From Paraburkholderia sp. Ac-20340 (GTDB taxonomy: Bacteria; Pseudomonadota; Gammaproteobacteria; Burkholderiales; Burkholderiaceae): a stretch of 64,000 nucleotides of DNA. Shown here in pieces: positions 33,948 to 43,275 of this stretch. Every line of letters starts with the position of its first letter. Position 1 is the stretch's first letter. The stretch covers positions 186,001 to 250,000 of the forward strand of contig NZ_JAAGPR010000006.1 of the NCBI RefSeq assembly GCF_017104965.1, read 5' to 3'. The position numbers were made by a program, and so were the translations under genes. The notes under the pieces are model-generated. The model saw only the letters and a list, made by a program, of their open reading frames with translations, was not told where the DNA came from and made no database searches.

Positions 33948-35102
33948 ATGAACTTTTCGCTTACCGAAGATCAGGCCTTGATGGTGGACGCCGCGAAGCG
34001 GATGGTCCAGACGAAGATCGATCCCGTCCTGCGCGCGCATCCCGCCGATCAACCGTTGCCGAAAGCGGCCATGCTGGAGATCTTCAGCGCACTCGCGGAG
34101 CTTGGCATTACCGCGCCGCGTGTGCCTGCGGAAGCCGGCGGCGGTGGCCTCAAGATGCTCGATTACGGCATGATTCTCGAGCAATTGCCGCCCGTGATCG
34201 CGCTTTCGCTGGCGTCGCACGAAGGCACGATTTTGCGCATCCATCTGGGTTGTCCGGACGCCATCCGCGCACGCTATCTGCCCGACCTGATCGCCGGGCG
34301 CAAGATCGCCTGCACGGCCAACACCGAAGCCAATGCCGGTTCCGATTCCGGCGCGATCCGCACGCGCCTCGAAATCGACGGCGATCACGCCTATCTCACG
34401 GGCCGCAAGATGTGGATCACCAACGCGTCGATCTGCGATGTGGTCAACGTTTCCTGCAGCAGTGGAGTCGATGAAAAAGGCCGTCCGGTCACGCGCCGCG
34501 CGCTGGTGGATCGCAGCGAAATCGACTTCGAGATTCGCGAAACCGCGATCACCGGCCTGCGCCAGGGGCACCTGAGCGAACTCGTGTTCGAGCGTACGCG
34601 CGTGCCGTCGAGCCACATCATGGGCGAAGCCGGCGACGCGGCCAAAACGCTCACCATGGCGTGGAACGGCAATCGTCCGCTGCTCGGCCTGATGTGCGTG
34701 CATCTCGCGCAGAAGGCGTTCGAGATGGCGCGCGATTATGCGCTGCAGCGCCAGCAGTTCGGCAAGCCGCTCGCCAGCCATCAACTCGTGCAGCGCGATC
34801 TCGCCGATATCGAAACGGCGATCGTTTCATCGCGCCTGCTGTGCTATTACGCGCTCGATTGCATCGACCGCGGCCTGCGGGCGAACGGCACCTCGGCGAT
34901 GGCCAAGCGCTACGCCACGCAGGCGTGCGAGCGCGCCATTCATCTGGCGATGCAGGTGCATGGCGCGATGGGTATCAGCGAAGAACTCGGTCTCGAACAG
35001 ATGTGGCGCGACGCCCGCGTGTTTCAGGTGCCGGACGGCATGAACGGCATTCTGGCCTTGATTCAAGGGCGCGAAATCACCGGCACGGCCGCATTCCGCT
35101 AA
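33948..35102 (+). CDS. Acyl-CoA dehydrogenase
   Basis: A 384-residue flavoprotein dehydrogenase. FAD/substrate blocks are TANTEANAGSDSGAIRT and GRKMWITNASIC. The C-terminal domain has RQQFGKPLASHQLVQRDLADIE and HGAMGISEELGLEQMWRDARV. The usual catalytic Glu of the medium-chain type (Y-E-G-T) is absent; the site reads VPDGMNGIL, so the base must be supplied elsewhere or the specificity is unusual. Electrons pass to ETF, whose genes lie 8 kb upstream. It is part of the plus-strand operon. Confidence 0.9.
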   Translation: MNFSLTEDQALMVDAAKRMVQTKIDPVLRAHPADQPLPKAAMLEIFSALAELGITAPRVPAEAGGGGLKMLDYGMILEQLPPVIALSLASHEGTILRIHLGCPDAIRARYLPDLIAGRKIACTANTEANAGSDSGAIRTRLEIDGDHAYLTGRKMWITNASICDVVNVSCSSGVDEKGRPVTRRALVDRSEIDFEIRETAITGLRQGHLSELVFERTRVPSSHIMGEAGDAAKTLTMAWNGNRPLLGLMCVHLAQKAFEMARDYALQRQQFGKPLASHQLVQRDLADIETAIVSSRLLCYYALDCIDRGLRANGTSAMAKRYATQACERAIHLAMQVHGAMGISEELGLEQMWRDARVFQVPDGMNGILALIQGREITGTAAFR

Positions 35103-35148
35103 GCACGCGCATGCACGCAGAAAACGATCGATAAAGGAGATAGACACC

Positions 35149-36063
35149 ATGAACGAACGGACGATGGACGGCAAGGTTGTGATCGTGACGGGCGCGGGAC
35201 GCGGCATCGGCCGCGAGATCGCGCTGATGATGGCGAAGCACGGCGCGAAAGTGGTCGTCAACGACGTGGGCGTGAGCGTGAACGGCGCGGCCAGCGAAGA
35301 AGATCCCGGCCAGGAAGTGGTCAATCTGATTCGCGAGGCGGGCGGCGAAGCGACCGTGAACCGCGAGAGCGTGGCCGACGCCGCGAGCGCGAACCGCATC
35401 GTCGAAACGGCCATGGATACGTTCGGCCGCGTCGACAGCGTGGTCAACAACGCGGGCATTCTGCGCGACCGCATCTTCCATCAGATGACGCCCGAAGAAT
35501 TCGACGCCGTGTTGCGCGTGCATCTTTATGGCAGCTTCAACGTGAGCCGCGCGGCGGCCCCGCATTTCAAGGCGCAGCAGAGCGGCAGCTTTGTGCATAT
35601 GACGTCGACTTCCGGTTTGATCGGCAACGTCGGGCAGGCGAATTATGCGGCGGCGAAGCTGGGCATCGTGGGCTTGTCGAAATCGCTCGCGCTCGATATG
35701 GCGCGCTCGAACGTGCGCTCGAATTGCATTTCGCCGTTTGCGTACAGCCGCATGGTCGGCTCGATTCCAGAAACGCCGGATCAGGCCGAGCGCCTCGCCA
35801 AGGTGCGCTCGATGTCGCCCGCCGATATCGCGCCGCTCGCCGTGTTCCTCGCGAGCGATGCCGCCGCGGCCGTGAACGGCCAGGTCTTTACCGTGCGCCG
35901 CAACGAGATTTTCCTGATGAGCCAGCCGCGCCCGATCCGCTCGATGCAGCGCTCCGAAGGCTGGACGCCGCAGGCGCTGGCCTCGCACCTCGCGCCCGCG
36001 ATGGCGGCGTCGTTTGTGCCCGTGGAAGTCTCGGCGGAAGTGTTCAACTGGGACCCGGTTTAA
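35149..36063 (+). CDS. SDR-family oxidoreductase, 17beta-HSD4-like
   Basis: A 304-residue short-chain dehydrogenase, longer than usual because of a C-terminal extension of about 45 residues. It contains VTGAGRGIGREIALMMAKHGAKVVVND, NNAGILRDRIFHQMT, a Ser in TSTSGLIGNVG and the Tyr-Lys pair in NYAAAKLGIVGL. The pattern is closest to the dehydrogenase domain of multifunctional enzyme type 2 (D-3-hydroxyacyl-CoA dehydrogenase), which partners a MaoC hydratase; a MaoC pair is encoded 12 kb downstream. GGAG precedes ATG 35149. Confidence 0.9.
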   Translation: MNERTMDGKVVIVTGAGRGIGREIALMMAKHGAKVVVNDVGVSVNGAASEEDPGQEVVNLIREAGGEATVNRESVADAASANRIVETAMDTFGRVDSVVNNAGILRDRIFHQMTPEEFDAVLRVHLYGSFNVSRAAAPHFKAQQSGSFVHMTSTSGLIGNVGQANYAAAKLGIVGLSKSLALDMARSNVRSNCISPFAYSRMVGSIPETPDQAERLAKVRSMSPADIAPLAVFLASDAAAAVNGQVFTVRRNEIFLMSQPRPIRSMQRSEGWTPQALASHLAPAMAASFVPVEVSAEVFNWDPV

Positions 36064-36137
36064 GCGCGGTGCCGGGGCGTCGTGCCTCAACTCAACGTGC
36101 GAGCAAGGCGGGTGATCCGCCGAAGTGAAGGGTTCAA

Positions 36138-37796
36138 ATGGAAACGAGTTTCGACTATATCGTCGTGGGCGCGGGATCTTCGGGATGCGCCGTGGCCGGG
36201 CGGCTGGCGCAGGCAGGCGGCGTTAGCGTCGCGCTGCTCGAAGCCGGGCCGAGCGATCACAGCGCCGCCGTCACGACGCCGCTGGGCCTCGTGCTGACCA
36301 CCGGAAAACCGGGGCCGCGCAATTTCGGCTTTCGTACGCAGCGCCAGCCGCTGCTCGCCAACCGGCGCGGCCGGCAGCCGCGCGGGCGAGGTCTGGGCGG
36401 CAGTTCGTCGATCAACGGCATGGTGTACATGCGTGGCGTGCCGCGTGACTACGACCGCTGGGCCGAAGCCGGTTGCGAAGGCTGGTCGTGGCAGGACGTG
36501 CTGCCGTACTTCAAGCGCTCCGAATGCAACGAGCGCAACGGCGGCCGCGACGACGAACTGCATGGCGGCAGCGGCCCGCTCAACGTGGCCGATCCGCGTT
36601 CGCCCAGCCCGTTCTCGCGTTTTTTCGTCGAGGCGGCGCAGGCGGCGGGCTATCGCTATAACGCCGATTTCAACGGCCCGACCCAGGAAGGCGTGGGCTG
36701 CTTCCAGCTCACGCAACGTAACGGCGAGCGCTGGAACGCCGCGCGCGCCTATCTGCATGGCGGCGATGCGAACACGCTCAGCAGCCTGCCCAATCTGCAC
36801 GTGCTGACCGGCGCGCAGGCCATGCGCATTCTCTTCGAAGGCACGCGTGCCGTGGGCGTGCAGGTGCAGCGTGGCGACGATGTGCAGACGCTCACCGCGC
36901 GCCGCGAGGTGATCGTGAGTAGCGGCGCATTTGGCTCGCCGCAATTGCTGATGGCATCGGGTATCGGTCCTGCGGAGCATCTTCGCGAACTGGGCGTGCC
37001 GGTGATCGCCGCGTCGCCCGAAGTGGGCGGCAATCTGCAGGAACACGTCGATGTGCTGCTTTATCAGCTGAAGGTCTCGGGCAGCGGGCTGCTCGGGCCG
37101 TCGATACGCGGCGCATGGCGCCTGTTCGACGAATGGCGCCGCTACAAGCGCGAGCGCACCGGCATGCTGACGGGCAACGTGGCCGAAGCGGGCGGCTTCT
37201 TCAAGAGCCAGCGCGATCTGGCAGATCCCGATCTGCAGGCGCATTTCATGACCGCCGCCGTGACGCATCCGATGCGCTGGGGGCAGGGCTACTCGCTGCA
37301 TATGTGCGTGCTGCGCCCGCATAGCCGCGGGCAGTTGCGGCTGGCTTCGGCGGATACGCGCGTGGCGCCGCTCATCGACTTGAACATGCTGTCCGATCCG
37401 CGCGATATGGACACGCTTGTCAAAGGCGTGCACATCCTCAAGCGCATTCTCGACCAGCCTGCGCTCAAGCGCTTCGGCGGAACCTTCGGCGACCCGCATC
37501 TGCGTGCGGACGGCAGCGACGACGAGGCGATCCGCGCCATCATCGCGCAGCGCGCCGATACCGCGTTTCATCCGGTCGGCACCTGCCGCATGGGCGGCGA
37601 CGCAAACTCGGTCGTCGATCCGCAATTGCGCGTGCGCGGCGTGCAGGGCTTGCGCGTGGTCGATGTATCGATCATGCCGACGCTGATCGGCGGCAATACC
37701 AACGCGCCCGCGATGATGATCGGCGAAAAGGCCGCCGATATGATTCTTGGCCGCGTGCCGGCGGTTGCCGAGGCGAGATCAACGATATCGGCCTGA
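36138..37796 (+). CDS. GMC-family FAD-dependent alcohol dehydrogenase
   Basis: A 552-residue glucose-methanol-choline oxidoreductase. The N-terminal ADP-binding motif is YIVVGAGSSGCAVAGRL. The GMC signature 1 region is RGLGGSSSINGMVYMRG and signature 2 is GAFGSPQLLMASGIGP. The C-terminal catalytic His is in DTAFHPVGTCRMG, followed by NTNAPAMMIGEKAADMIL. Relatives include AlkJ and choline dehydrogenase, which oxidise alcohols to aldehydes and feed the quinone pool. In this island it would oxidise the alcohol released by the alkylsulfatase. It lies 11 bp before the acyl-CoA synthetase gene. Confidence 0.93.
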   Translation: METSFDYIVVGAGSSGCAVAGRLAQAGGVSVALLEAGPSDHSAAVTTPLGLVLTTGKPGPRNFGFRTQRQPLLANRRGRQPRGRGLGGSSSINGMVYMRGVPRDYDRWAEAGCEGWSWQDVLPYFKRSECNERNGGRDDELHGGSGPLNVADPRSPSPFSRFFVEAAQAAGYRYNADFNGPTQEGVGCFQLTQRNGERWNAARAYLHGGDANTLSSLPNLHVLTGAQAMRILFEGTRAVGVQVQRGDDVQTLTARREVIVSSGAFGSPQLLMASGIGPAEHLRELGVPVIAASPEVGGNLQEHVDVLLYQLKVSGSGLLGPSIRGAWRLFDEWRRYKRERTGMLTGNVAEAGGFFKSQRDLADPDLQAHFMTAAVTHPMRWGQGYSLHMCVLRPHSRGQLRLASADTRVAPLIDLNMLSDPRDMDTLVKGVHILKRILDQPALKRFGGTFGDPHLRADGSDDEAIRAIIAQRADTAFHPVGTCRMGGDANSVVDPQLRVRGVQGLRVVDVSIMPTLIGGNTNAPAMMIGEKAADMILGRVPAVAEARSTISA

Positions 37797-37807
37797 AAGG
37801 CGTCGCC

Positions 37808-39334
37808 ATGTTCCTCACATCCGGCGTTCACCGCGCCGTTCAACAGAAGCGCGACCAGGTGGCGACGATCTTTGGCGATCGCCGCCGCACCTGGCGCGAA
37901 CTCGCCGACCGTGTCGCGCGCCTCGCCGGCGCGCTACAGGCGCTGGGCATGAGGCCAGGCGACCGCGTCGGCATGCTGGCGATGAACAGCGACCGCTACC
38001 TCGAATACGTGCTGGCGACGTGGTGGGGCGGCGGGGTCATCAATCCCGTGAATGTGCGCTGGAGCGTGGCGGAGATCGTCTATTCGCTCGACGATTGCGA
38101 TACCGGCATGTTGCTGGTGGACGATGCGCATCTGCCTCGCGTGGCGCAGATCTGCGCGCAGGCGCGCCGCCAACCGCTGCTGATTCATGCGGGCGATGGC
38201 GCGCCGCCTCGCGACATGTTGTCGTTCGAAGCGCTGATCGCCTCGCATGCGCCGGTCGAAGACGCCAATCGGGGCGGCGACGATCTCGCCTCGATCATGT
38301 ACACGGGCGGCACGACCGGCTTGCCGAAGGGCGTGATGCAAACGCATCTGAACCTGTGGTCGAGCGCGATGCAACGTCTGGCCGAAGCGCCCGCGCTGCC
38401 GGGCGTCGCCATGTTGCACGCCGCGCCGTTCTTTCATATGGCCGGGCTCGGCCGCGCCATCATGCAGTGGATCGCGGGCGAGCCGCAATCCATTCTGCCA
38501 GGCTTCGACGCGGGCGCGGTGCTGCGCGCGATCCGCGAAGACGATGTAGGCGAAGTCCAGCTCGTGCCGACCATGATTCAGGCCGTGCTCGACCATCCCG
38601 ACTTCGCGCGTACCGATTTTTCGCGCGTGCAGCGACTTACGTATGGCGCTGCGCCGATTTCCGCCGCGCTGCTCGAACAGGTGATTGCGCGCATGCCGGG
38701 CGTCGGGCTCTTCAACTCTTATGGACTGACCGAGGCGTGTTCGAACGTCTGCTCGAATCCGCCGGTGAATCACGGCGAAGCAGGGCGACGCAGCGGCCTT
38801 TATCGTTCCGTTGGCCGTTGTGGTCCGGCGGTGCGCGTGAAGATCGTCGATACAACGGGCCGCGAAGTGCCGCGCGGCAGCGTGGGCGAGATTGTCGTGC
38901 GCGGCCCCAACATCACGGCGGGCTATTGGAACAAACCGCAGGAAACGGCGAAGGCGCTGCGCGACGGCTGGCTTCATACCGGCGACGGCGGCTATATGGA
39001 CGATGCCGGTTATCTCTTCGTGGTGGACCGCATCAAGGACATGATCGTGTCGGGTGGCGAGAACGTCTATTCGGCCGAGGTCGAGAACGCCATCGCGCAG
39101 CATCCTGCTGTGGCAGCCTGTGCGGTGATCGGCGTGCCGCACGAAAAGTGGGGCGAAGCCGTGCATGCGGTGGTGGTGCTCAAGCCGGATCACGCCGCCG
39201 ATGCCGATACCATCCGCGCGCATTGCCGGCAGTTCATCGCGGGCTACAAGTGCCCGAAAACCGTGGAGTTCCGCGATGCCTTGCCGCTTTCTGCTGCGGG
39301 CAAAGTGCTCAAGCGCGAGTTGAGACCGGCGTAG
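37808..39334 (+). CDS. AMP-forming acyl-CoA synthetase
   Basis: A 508-residue ANL-family ligase that activates a carboxylic acid to its CoA thioester. Motifs are the phosphate loop IMYTGGTTGLPKGVMQTH, NSYGLTEACSNV, GWLHTGDGGYMD, DRIKDMIVSGGENVYSAEVE and the catalytic Lys in GKVLKREL. It is the last gene of the nine-gene run. It is a close paralogue of the synthetase at 54283-55836 (shared WWGGGV-NPVN-RWSV block), implying duplication within the island. Chain preference cannot be read from sequence. Confidence 0.93.
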   Translation: MFLTSGVHRAVQQKRDQVATIFGDRRRTWRELADRVARLAGALQALGMRPGDRVGMLAMNSDRYLEYVLATWWGGGVINPVNVRWSVAEIVYSLDDCDTGMLLVDDAHLPRVAQICAQARRQPLLIHAGDGAPPRDMLSFEALIASHAPVEDANRGGDDLASIMYTGGTTGLPKGVMQTHLNLWSSAMQRLAEAPALPGVAMLHAAPFFHMAGLGRAIMQWIAGEPQSILPGFDAGAVLRAIREDDVGEVQLVPTMIQAVLDHPDFARTDFSRVQRLTYGAAPISAALLEQVIARMPGVGLFNSYGLTEACSNVCSNPPVNHGEAGRRSGLYRSVGRCGPAVRVKIVDTTGREVPRGSVGEIVVRGPNITAGYWNKPQETAKALRDGWLHTGDGGYMDDAGYLFVVDRIKDMIVSGGENVYSAEVENAIAQHPAVAACAVIGVPHEKWGEAVHAVVVLKPDHAADADTIRAHCRQFIAGYKCPKTVEFRDALPLSAAGKVLKRELRPA

Positions 39335-39348
39335 TTTTTATCGAACGC

Positions 39349-39389
39349 TGAATATGAAACGAGCCCGCGTAGGGCTCGTTGCATTTCAG
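39349..39389. terminator. Bidirectional hairpin between synthetase and alkylsulfatase genes
   Basis: AACGAGCCC (39358-39366) pairs perfectly with GGGCTCGTT (39372-39380) over loop GCGTA, with partial outward extension. It sits in the 67-bp gap between the convergent genes. T-tracts are short, so efficiency is uncertain. Confidence 0.65.
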
Positions 39390-39401
39390 GGCAGCGTAAG
39401 G

Positions 39402-41267
39402 TCAAGGCTCGACCACATTGAACATCGGGTCGAAGTCATCGAGCATGCGCAGCAGTTTCAGCACGCTGCCAGAATCGCCTTCGACGCTGATCGAACCGTC
39501 ACCGGCGAGTTGCTCGAAGGTGTCGGCCAGCGTGCCTTGCCCCATCTGCAGCGCGGCGAGTCCCGCGCGCGTGAGCGCGACACGCGCATCGGCCTTGCCG
39601 CGCGCCGTGCCGGGCAACCAGGTCATCGCCGAATTTTCCAGGCGCATCGCCCAATGTTCGCCCGTTTCCGGGTTCGACCAGTCGATGTTCATCTGCACGC
39701 CTTGTGCCTTCTCGCCGTCCAGACGCACGGCCAGATAGTCGAGCAGCAATTCGATCGGCAGCACGGAAACCAGATCGCGGCTCACGTTGCGGCGGCGCAG
39801 TTTCGGCACGCCCTTGCGCAATTCCTGCGCGCCCAGCAGATAGGCGTTGCGCCACGTCGACGATTCGGCGGCGAAACCCAGTTGTTCCAGCGCGTCGGCG
39901 CATAGCTTGCGCGCGGCCTGATTCGCGGGATCGGCGAAAACGAGGTGATTCGTGACTTCCGCGACCCAGCGATACTCGCCGCGCGCGAAATCGGCCTGCG
40001 CCTTGTCGAGCACCGCTTGCGCGCCGCCCATGTACTCGATATATCGCGGCCCGGCCAACTCGGGTGGCAGCAGATTCAGATGCGACGGGTTGCCGTCGTA
40101 CCAGCCCAGATAGCGCTGCACGATCGCCCGGACGTTGTGCGAAATCGTGCCGTAGAAGCCGCGATTCGCCCACGTTTTCGCCAGCGATTCCGGCAGAGTG
40201 AGCGCTTCGGCGATCTCGATGCCCGTCATGCCGTGGTTCATCAGGCGCACGGTCTGATCGTGCAGGTATTTGTAGAGATCGCGCTGCTGGCGCAACCAGG
40301 TGCAGATGCGTTCGTTGCCCCAGGTCGGCCAGTTGTGCTGTGCGAACACGACATCGGCGGTGGGGGCGTAGCGGTCGAGCGCTTCGTTGAGATAACGCGA
40401 CCATTCGCGCGGATCACGCACTTCCGCGCCGCGCAGCGGGCAGAGATTGTGCATGGTCTGCACGCCGATTTCCGCCGTGTTCAACGCGCGCAGTTCGGGG
40501 AAATGCATGAACATTTCCGAGGGCGCTTCGCTTTCCAGCGCGAGTTGGAAAATGATTTTCACGCCGTCGATGACATGCGTTTCCACCTCGCTTTCGATCG
40601 TCATGGTGGGCGGAATCAGCGTGCCCGTACCCATCGGAATGGCCTTGCCGATACCGCAGTCCACCTGGCCGCAGACGTGCTTCGGCAAGCTCAGACCCGA
40701 CTGGAACATGCCCCGGCGCATCATCGCGTTACCGGCGATCACGTTTTCGGCGACCGTGTGCCACATAAAGCCGCGCGGCGCGATGATCGGCACCTTGCGC
40801 GCGTGGGCGTCGGCTTCGTCGAGCGCGCCGCGAGCGCCGCCGTAGTGATCCGCGTGGCTGTGCGTGTAGATCAGCGCGGAAACGGGGCGATTGCCGCGAT
40901 GCTGGCGATACAGCGCCATCGCCGCCGCGGCGGTTTCCGCGACCGTCAGCGGGTCGATCACGATCACGCCCGTATCGCCTTCGATAAAGCTGATATTCGC
41001 GACGTCGAAACCGCGCACCTGATAAATGCGATCGGTGACCTTGAAGAGGCCGTGATGCATGTTCAGGCGCGCCTGGCGCCACAGATTCGGATGCACGGTG
41101 GGCGCGGGCTCGACGTCGTCGAGAAACGCGTAGTCCTTGAGACTCCAGACGGGGCGGCCTTTCGCGTCGAGAATTTCGGCGTCTGGAATCGTGCCGATAA
41201 AACCGCGTTGGGCGTTTTCGAATTCGATATCGTCCAGCTCGGGCTGGACGCTCTCCTGACTGTTCAT
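39402..41267 (-). CDS. Alkyl sulfatase (SdsA/YjcS-type metallo-beta-lactamase-fold)
   Basis: A 621-residue alkylsulfatase. The metal-binding THSHADH motif is at residues 135-141, with further ligands in PSEMFMHFPELRALNTAEI (acidic) and FAQHNWPTWGNE (His). A helical dimerisation domain follows, and the C-terminal 120 residues form an SCP2-like domain (VLPIELLLDYLAVRLDGEKAQGVQ). Such enzymes hydrolyse primary alkyl sulfates, such as dodecyl sulfate, to alcohol and sulfate. SdsA1 is exported, but no signal peptide is visible here, so it should act in the cytoplasm. AGGGAA precedes ATG 41267. Neighbouring alcohol and aldehyde dehydrogenases fit its product. Confidence 0.93.
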   Translation of the reverse strand: MNSQESVQPELDDIEFENAQRGFIGTIPDAEILDAKGRPVWSLKDYAFLDDVEPAPTVHPNLWRQARLNMHHGLFKVTDRIYQVRGFDVANISFIEGDTGVIVIDPLTVAETAAAAMALYRQHRGNRPVSALIYTHSHADHYGGARGALDEADAHARKVPIIAPRGFMWHTVAENVIAGNAMMRRGMFQSGLSLPKHVCGQVDCGIGKAIPMGTGTLIPPTMTIESEVETHVIDGVKIIFQLALESEAPSEMFMHFPELRALNTAEIGVQTMHNLCPLRGAEVRDPREWSRYLNEALDRYAPTADVVFAQHNWPTWGNERICTWLRQQRDLYKYLHDQTVRLMNHGMTGIEIAEALTLPESLAKTWANRGFYGTISHNVRAIVQRYLGWYDGNPSHLNLLPPELAGPRYIEYMGGAQAVLDKAQADFARGEYRWVAEVTNHLVFADPANQAARKLCADALEQLGFAAESSTWRNAYLLGAQELRKGVPKLRRRNVSRDLVSVLPIELLLDYLAVRLDGEKAQGVQMNIDWSNPETGEHWAMRLENSAMTWLPGTARGKADARVALTRAGLAALQMGQGTLADTFEQLAGDGSISVEGDSGSVLKLLRMLDDFDPMFNVVEP

Positions 41268-41615
41268 GGTGTTCCCTCGATGATATGAAGCGGCCTTGAC
41301 GCCGCGCAAGCGATTGACGGTTCGCTTTCGATACGCGGCGGACCGTCCTGCATGACACGGTATGCGGGCAGAAGCGCTCCAATCCCACCGCCAGTGGGGG
41401 GGCGGCGCTGTGGGGCGCATTCGCGCGAAGGGGGGCGCGTGCGCTTACCGCGTTATCGGGTTATCCCACCCCCACTATTCCGGTAGGTCTCACGCAGGCG
41501 ATTCCCGCCAGACTCGACGCATGAAAAGCCGGCCCGGCACCATCGAAAGGCAGGCTCCCGCTTTCTGGCCATTCGCATCTTCGGGGTGCGAAATACACAA
41601 AGAGAGGAGACGTCC
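41268..41615. promoter_or_regulatory. Divergent promoter region with island motif copy B
   Basis: About 350 bp between the alkylsulfatase and porin genes, without a gene. CCCACCGCCAGTGGGGGGG at 41384-41402 is the plus-strand motif copy, itself a dyad CCCAC-N5-GTGGG. About 40 bp on, a second G-rich stretch (AAGGGGGGCGC, 41426-41436) resembles sequence beside copy C. ATCCCACCCCCACTATTCC at 41462-41480 is another G/C-tract candidate. Confidence 0.55.
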
Positions 41616-42731
41616 ATGCGTTTAGTCAGTCGAGGTATTTGCGGAGCCGCGTTGCTCTGTGCCGCCGGGGGAGCGGCGGCACAGTCGAGCGTCACGCTGT
41701 ATGGTGTGCTCGATGTATTCGGGTTCTGGAACAACAATGGCGGGACCAGCACGGTCGCGATGCGCAGCGGCGGCAACGTGGGCTCGCTGTTTGGCCTGAA
41801 GGGCAGCGAGGATCTGGGCGGCGGTCTGAAAGCCGACTTCGATGTCGAAAACGGTTTCAACATCAATAACGGCACGTTCCTCGCGGATTCCACGGCGATG
41901 TTTTATCGCCAGGCGTGGCTCGGCTTGTCGAACGAGAAATACGGCTTTGTGCGTCTTGGCCGCCAGTACACGCCGAGCTTTTTCGCGATCTATCCCGCCG
42001 AGCCGTTCCGGCTGGACGAAGCGCTCGGGCTTGCCGCTTCCGCCGTGCTCGCGCGCGACGCCAATACGCTCGCCGTGCAGTATCTGAACGGACGGCAGAG
42101 CAATGCGATCCAGTATGTGTCGTCGAATGTGGGCGGGTTCAAATTCTCGGCGTTGTACGGCTTTTCGGCGAGCGTGACGCAGCCGGTGCCCACCACCAAC
42201 GGCAACGTGATGGATTTTTCGCTGTCATACACGGGCTTTGGTCTGTATGGCGCGCTGGCGTATCAGAACCAGCGTCCGGGCACGATGACCGTGCCGGGGC
42301 TGGCGGCGCCGCTGAATCTGCTCGCCAGCGAACGTTTTACGGGGGCGCTGTCGTATCGCATCGGCATCGTCAATCTGCAGGCGTTCTATATCTACACGAA
42401 GCCTGACGATGCGCAGCCGGGCTCGGTTGCGTTGCGCACGGGTTCGTATCATCCGTTCAGCGTCGCGCAGGTTGGCGCGACCGTGCAGGCCACGCCGTTC
42501 GATACGCTCGAAGTGGCGGCCCTGCAGCGTTCCGTGCGCGGCGTGCATGACAACACGCCGGCTTTCCAGATCGGCTGGGATCACTCGCTGTCGAAGCGCA
42601 CGTCGATTTACGCGCGCGCGGGCTACATGAAGAACAACGGCAAGGCGACGATGAGCTGGACCGGTCTTTCGGTCACGCAGGCAGGCACGTCGCAGTCGAT
42701 GGCGGCGATCGGCATGATGCACCGGTTCTGA
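41616..42731 (+). CDS. Gram-negative outer-membrane porin of the catabolic island
   Basis: A 371-residue porin with signal peptide (about residues 1-22; cysteine in ALLCAAGGAAA, cleavage AAAQ), the SSVTLYGVLDVFGFWNNN start, FGLKGSEDLGGGLKADFDVENGF and a C-terminal MHRF ending in Phe. Its place between the alkylsulfatase and BON genes, inside the island and next to its motif, suggests uptake of the island's substrate through the outer membrane. AGAGGAGA lies before ATG 41616. Confidence 0.92.
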   Translation: MRLVSRGICGAALLCAAGGAAAQSSVTLYGVLDVFGFWNNNGGTSTVAMRSGGNVGSLFGLKGSEDLGGGLKADFDVENGFNINNGTFLADSTAMFYRQAWLGLSNEKYGFVRLGRQYTPSFFAIYPAEPFRLDEALGLAASAVLARDANTLAVQYLNGRQSNAIQYVSSNVGGFKFSALYGFSASVTQPVPTTNGNVMDFSLSYTGFGLYGALAYQNQRPGTMTVPGLAAPLNLLASERFTGALSYRIGIVNLQAFYIYTKPDDAQPGSVALRTGSYHPFSVAQVGATVQATPFDTLEVAALQRSVRGVHDNTPAFQIGWDHSLSKRTSIYARAGYMKNNGKATMSWTGLSVTQAGTSQSMAAIGMMHRF

Positions 42732-42773
42732 TCGGCGGTTGACAACTATTCTACGAATGCAGAGGAGATCGAT

Positions 42774-43136
42774 ATGAATCGCTTTCAGGCTGGCCGTTTT
42801 GGGTTGGCGGCTTTGGTTTTGGCGCTGGGCGGCGTGAGTGCGCAGGCGCAGACGCCTGCACCGGATGCCGATCAGGCGGCGGCGTCGGCCGTGCCGGCGA
42901 TGAGCGCGAAGGAGGCCAAGGCCGCGAATCGCAAGCTGCAGAAGGATGTGGTGCGCGTGCTGGCACGCACGAAAGGGCTGGTGTCGACGGCTATTACGGT
43001 TCGTGCGAATAACGGCGATGTGGTGCTGGAAGGCGCCGTGCCGGAGCAGACGCAGATGGCGCTTGCAGCGAAGGCGGCGGAAGGCGTGGCGGGGGTGAAG
43101 TCGGTGAAGAATATGCTGACGCTGTCGCAGTTTTAA
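42774..43136 (+). CDS. Secreted BON-domain protein
   Basis: A 120-residue protein with a signal peptide (about residues 1-26; core LAALVLALGGVSAQAQ) and one BON domain (about 52-119). The domain shows LQKDVVRVLARTKGLVSTAITVRANNGDVVLEGAVPEQTQMALAAKAAEGVAGVKSVKNML, with its conserved Gly in the central hairpin. BON domains bind phospholipid or envelope partners and often occur in stress proteins such as OsmY. It is 42 bp behind the porin, so cotranscription is likely, followed by a terminator. Confidence 0.88.
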   Translation: MNRFQAGRFGLAALVLALGGVSAQAQTPAPDADQAAASAVPAMSAKEAKAANRKLQKDVVRVLARTKGLVSTAITVRANNGDVVLEGAVPEQTQMALAAKAAEGVAGVKSVKNMLTLSQF

Positions 43137-43160
43137 ATCGGGAAGTTTGCTGGAAGGAAG

Positions 43161-43194
43161 CGGCTCGCATGGTTATCGTGCGGGCCGTTTTTTT
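43161..43194 (+). terminator. Rho-independent terminator after the BON gene
   Basis: CGGCTCGCA (43161-43169) pairs with TGCGGGCCG (43179-43187, one G-T pair) and is followed by a run of seven T. Confidence 0.88.
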
Positions 43195-43228
43195 ATCGTT
43201 TCCCTCTTTTTTATTTTCCCTTTTGGCA

Positions 43229-43256
43229 AGAAAAAAGCGCCGCAATCGCGGCGCTT
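43229..43256 (-). terminator. Rho-independent terminator of the minus-strand catabolic operon
   Basis: AAGCGCCGC (43235-43243) pairs with GCGGCGCTT (43248-43256) over loop AATC. Read on the minus strand the stem ends in TTTTTT (43236-43231). It closes the operon ending with the acyl-CoA dehydrogenase at 43276. Confidence 0.88.
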
Positions 43257-43275
43257 ATCACCTTCAGACAATCCC

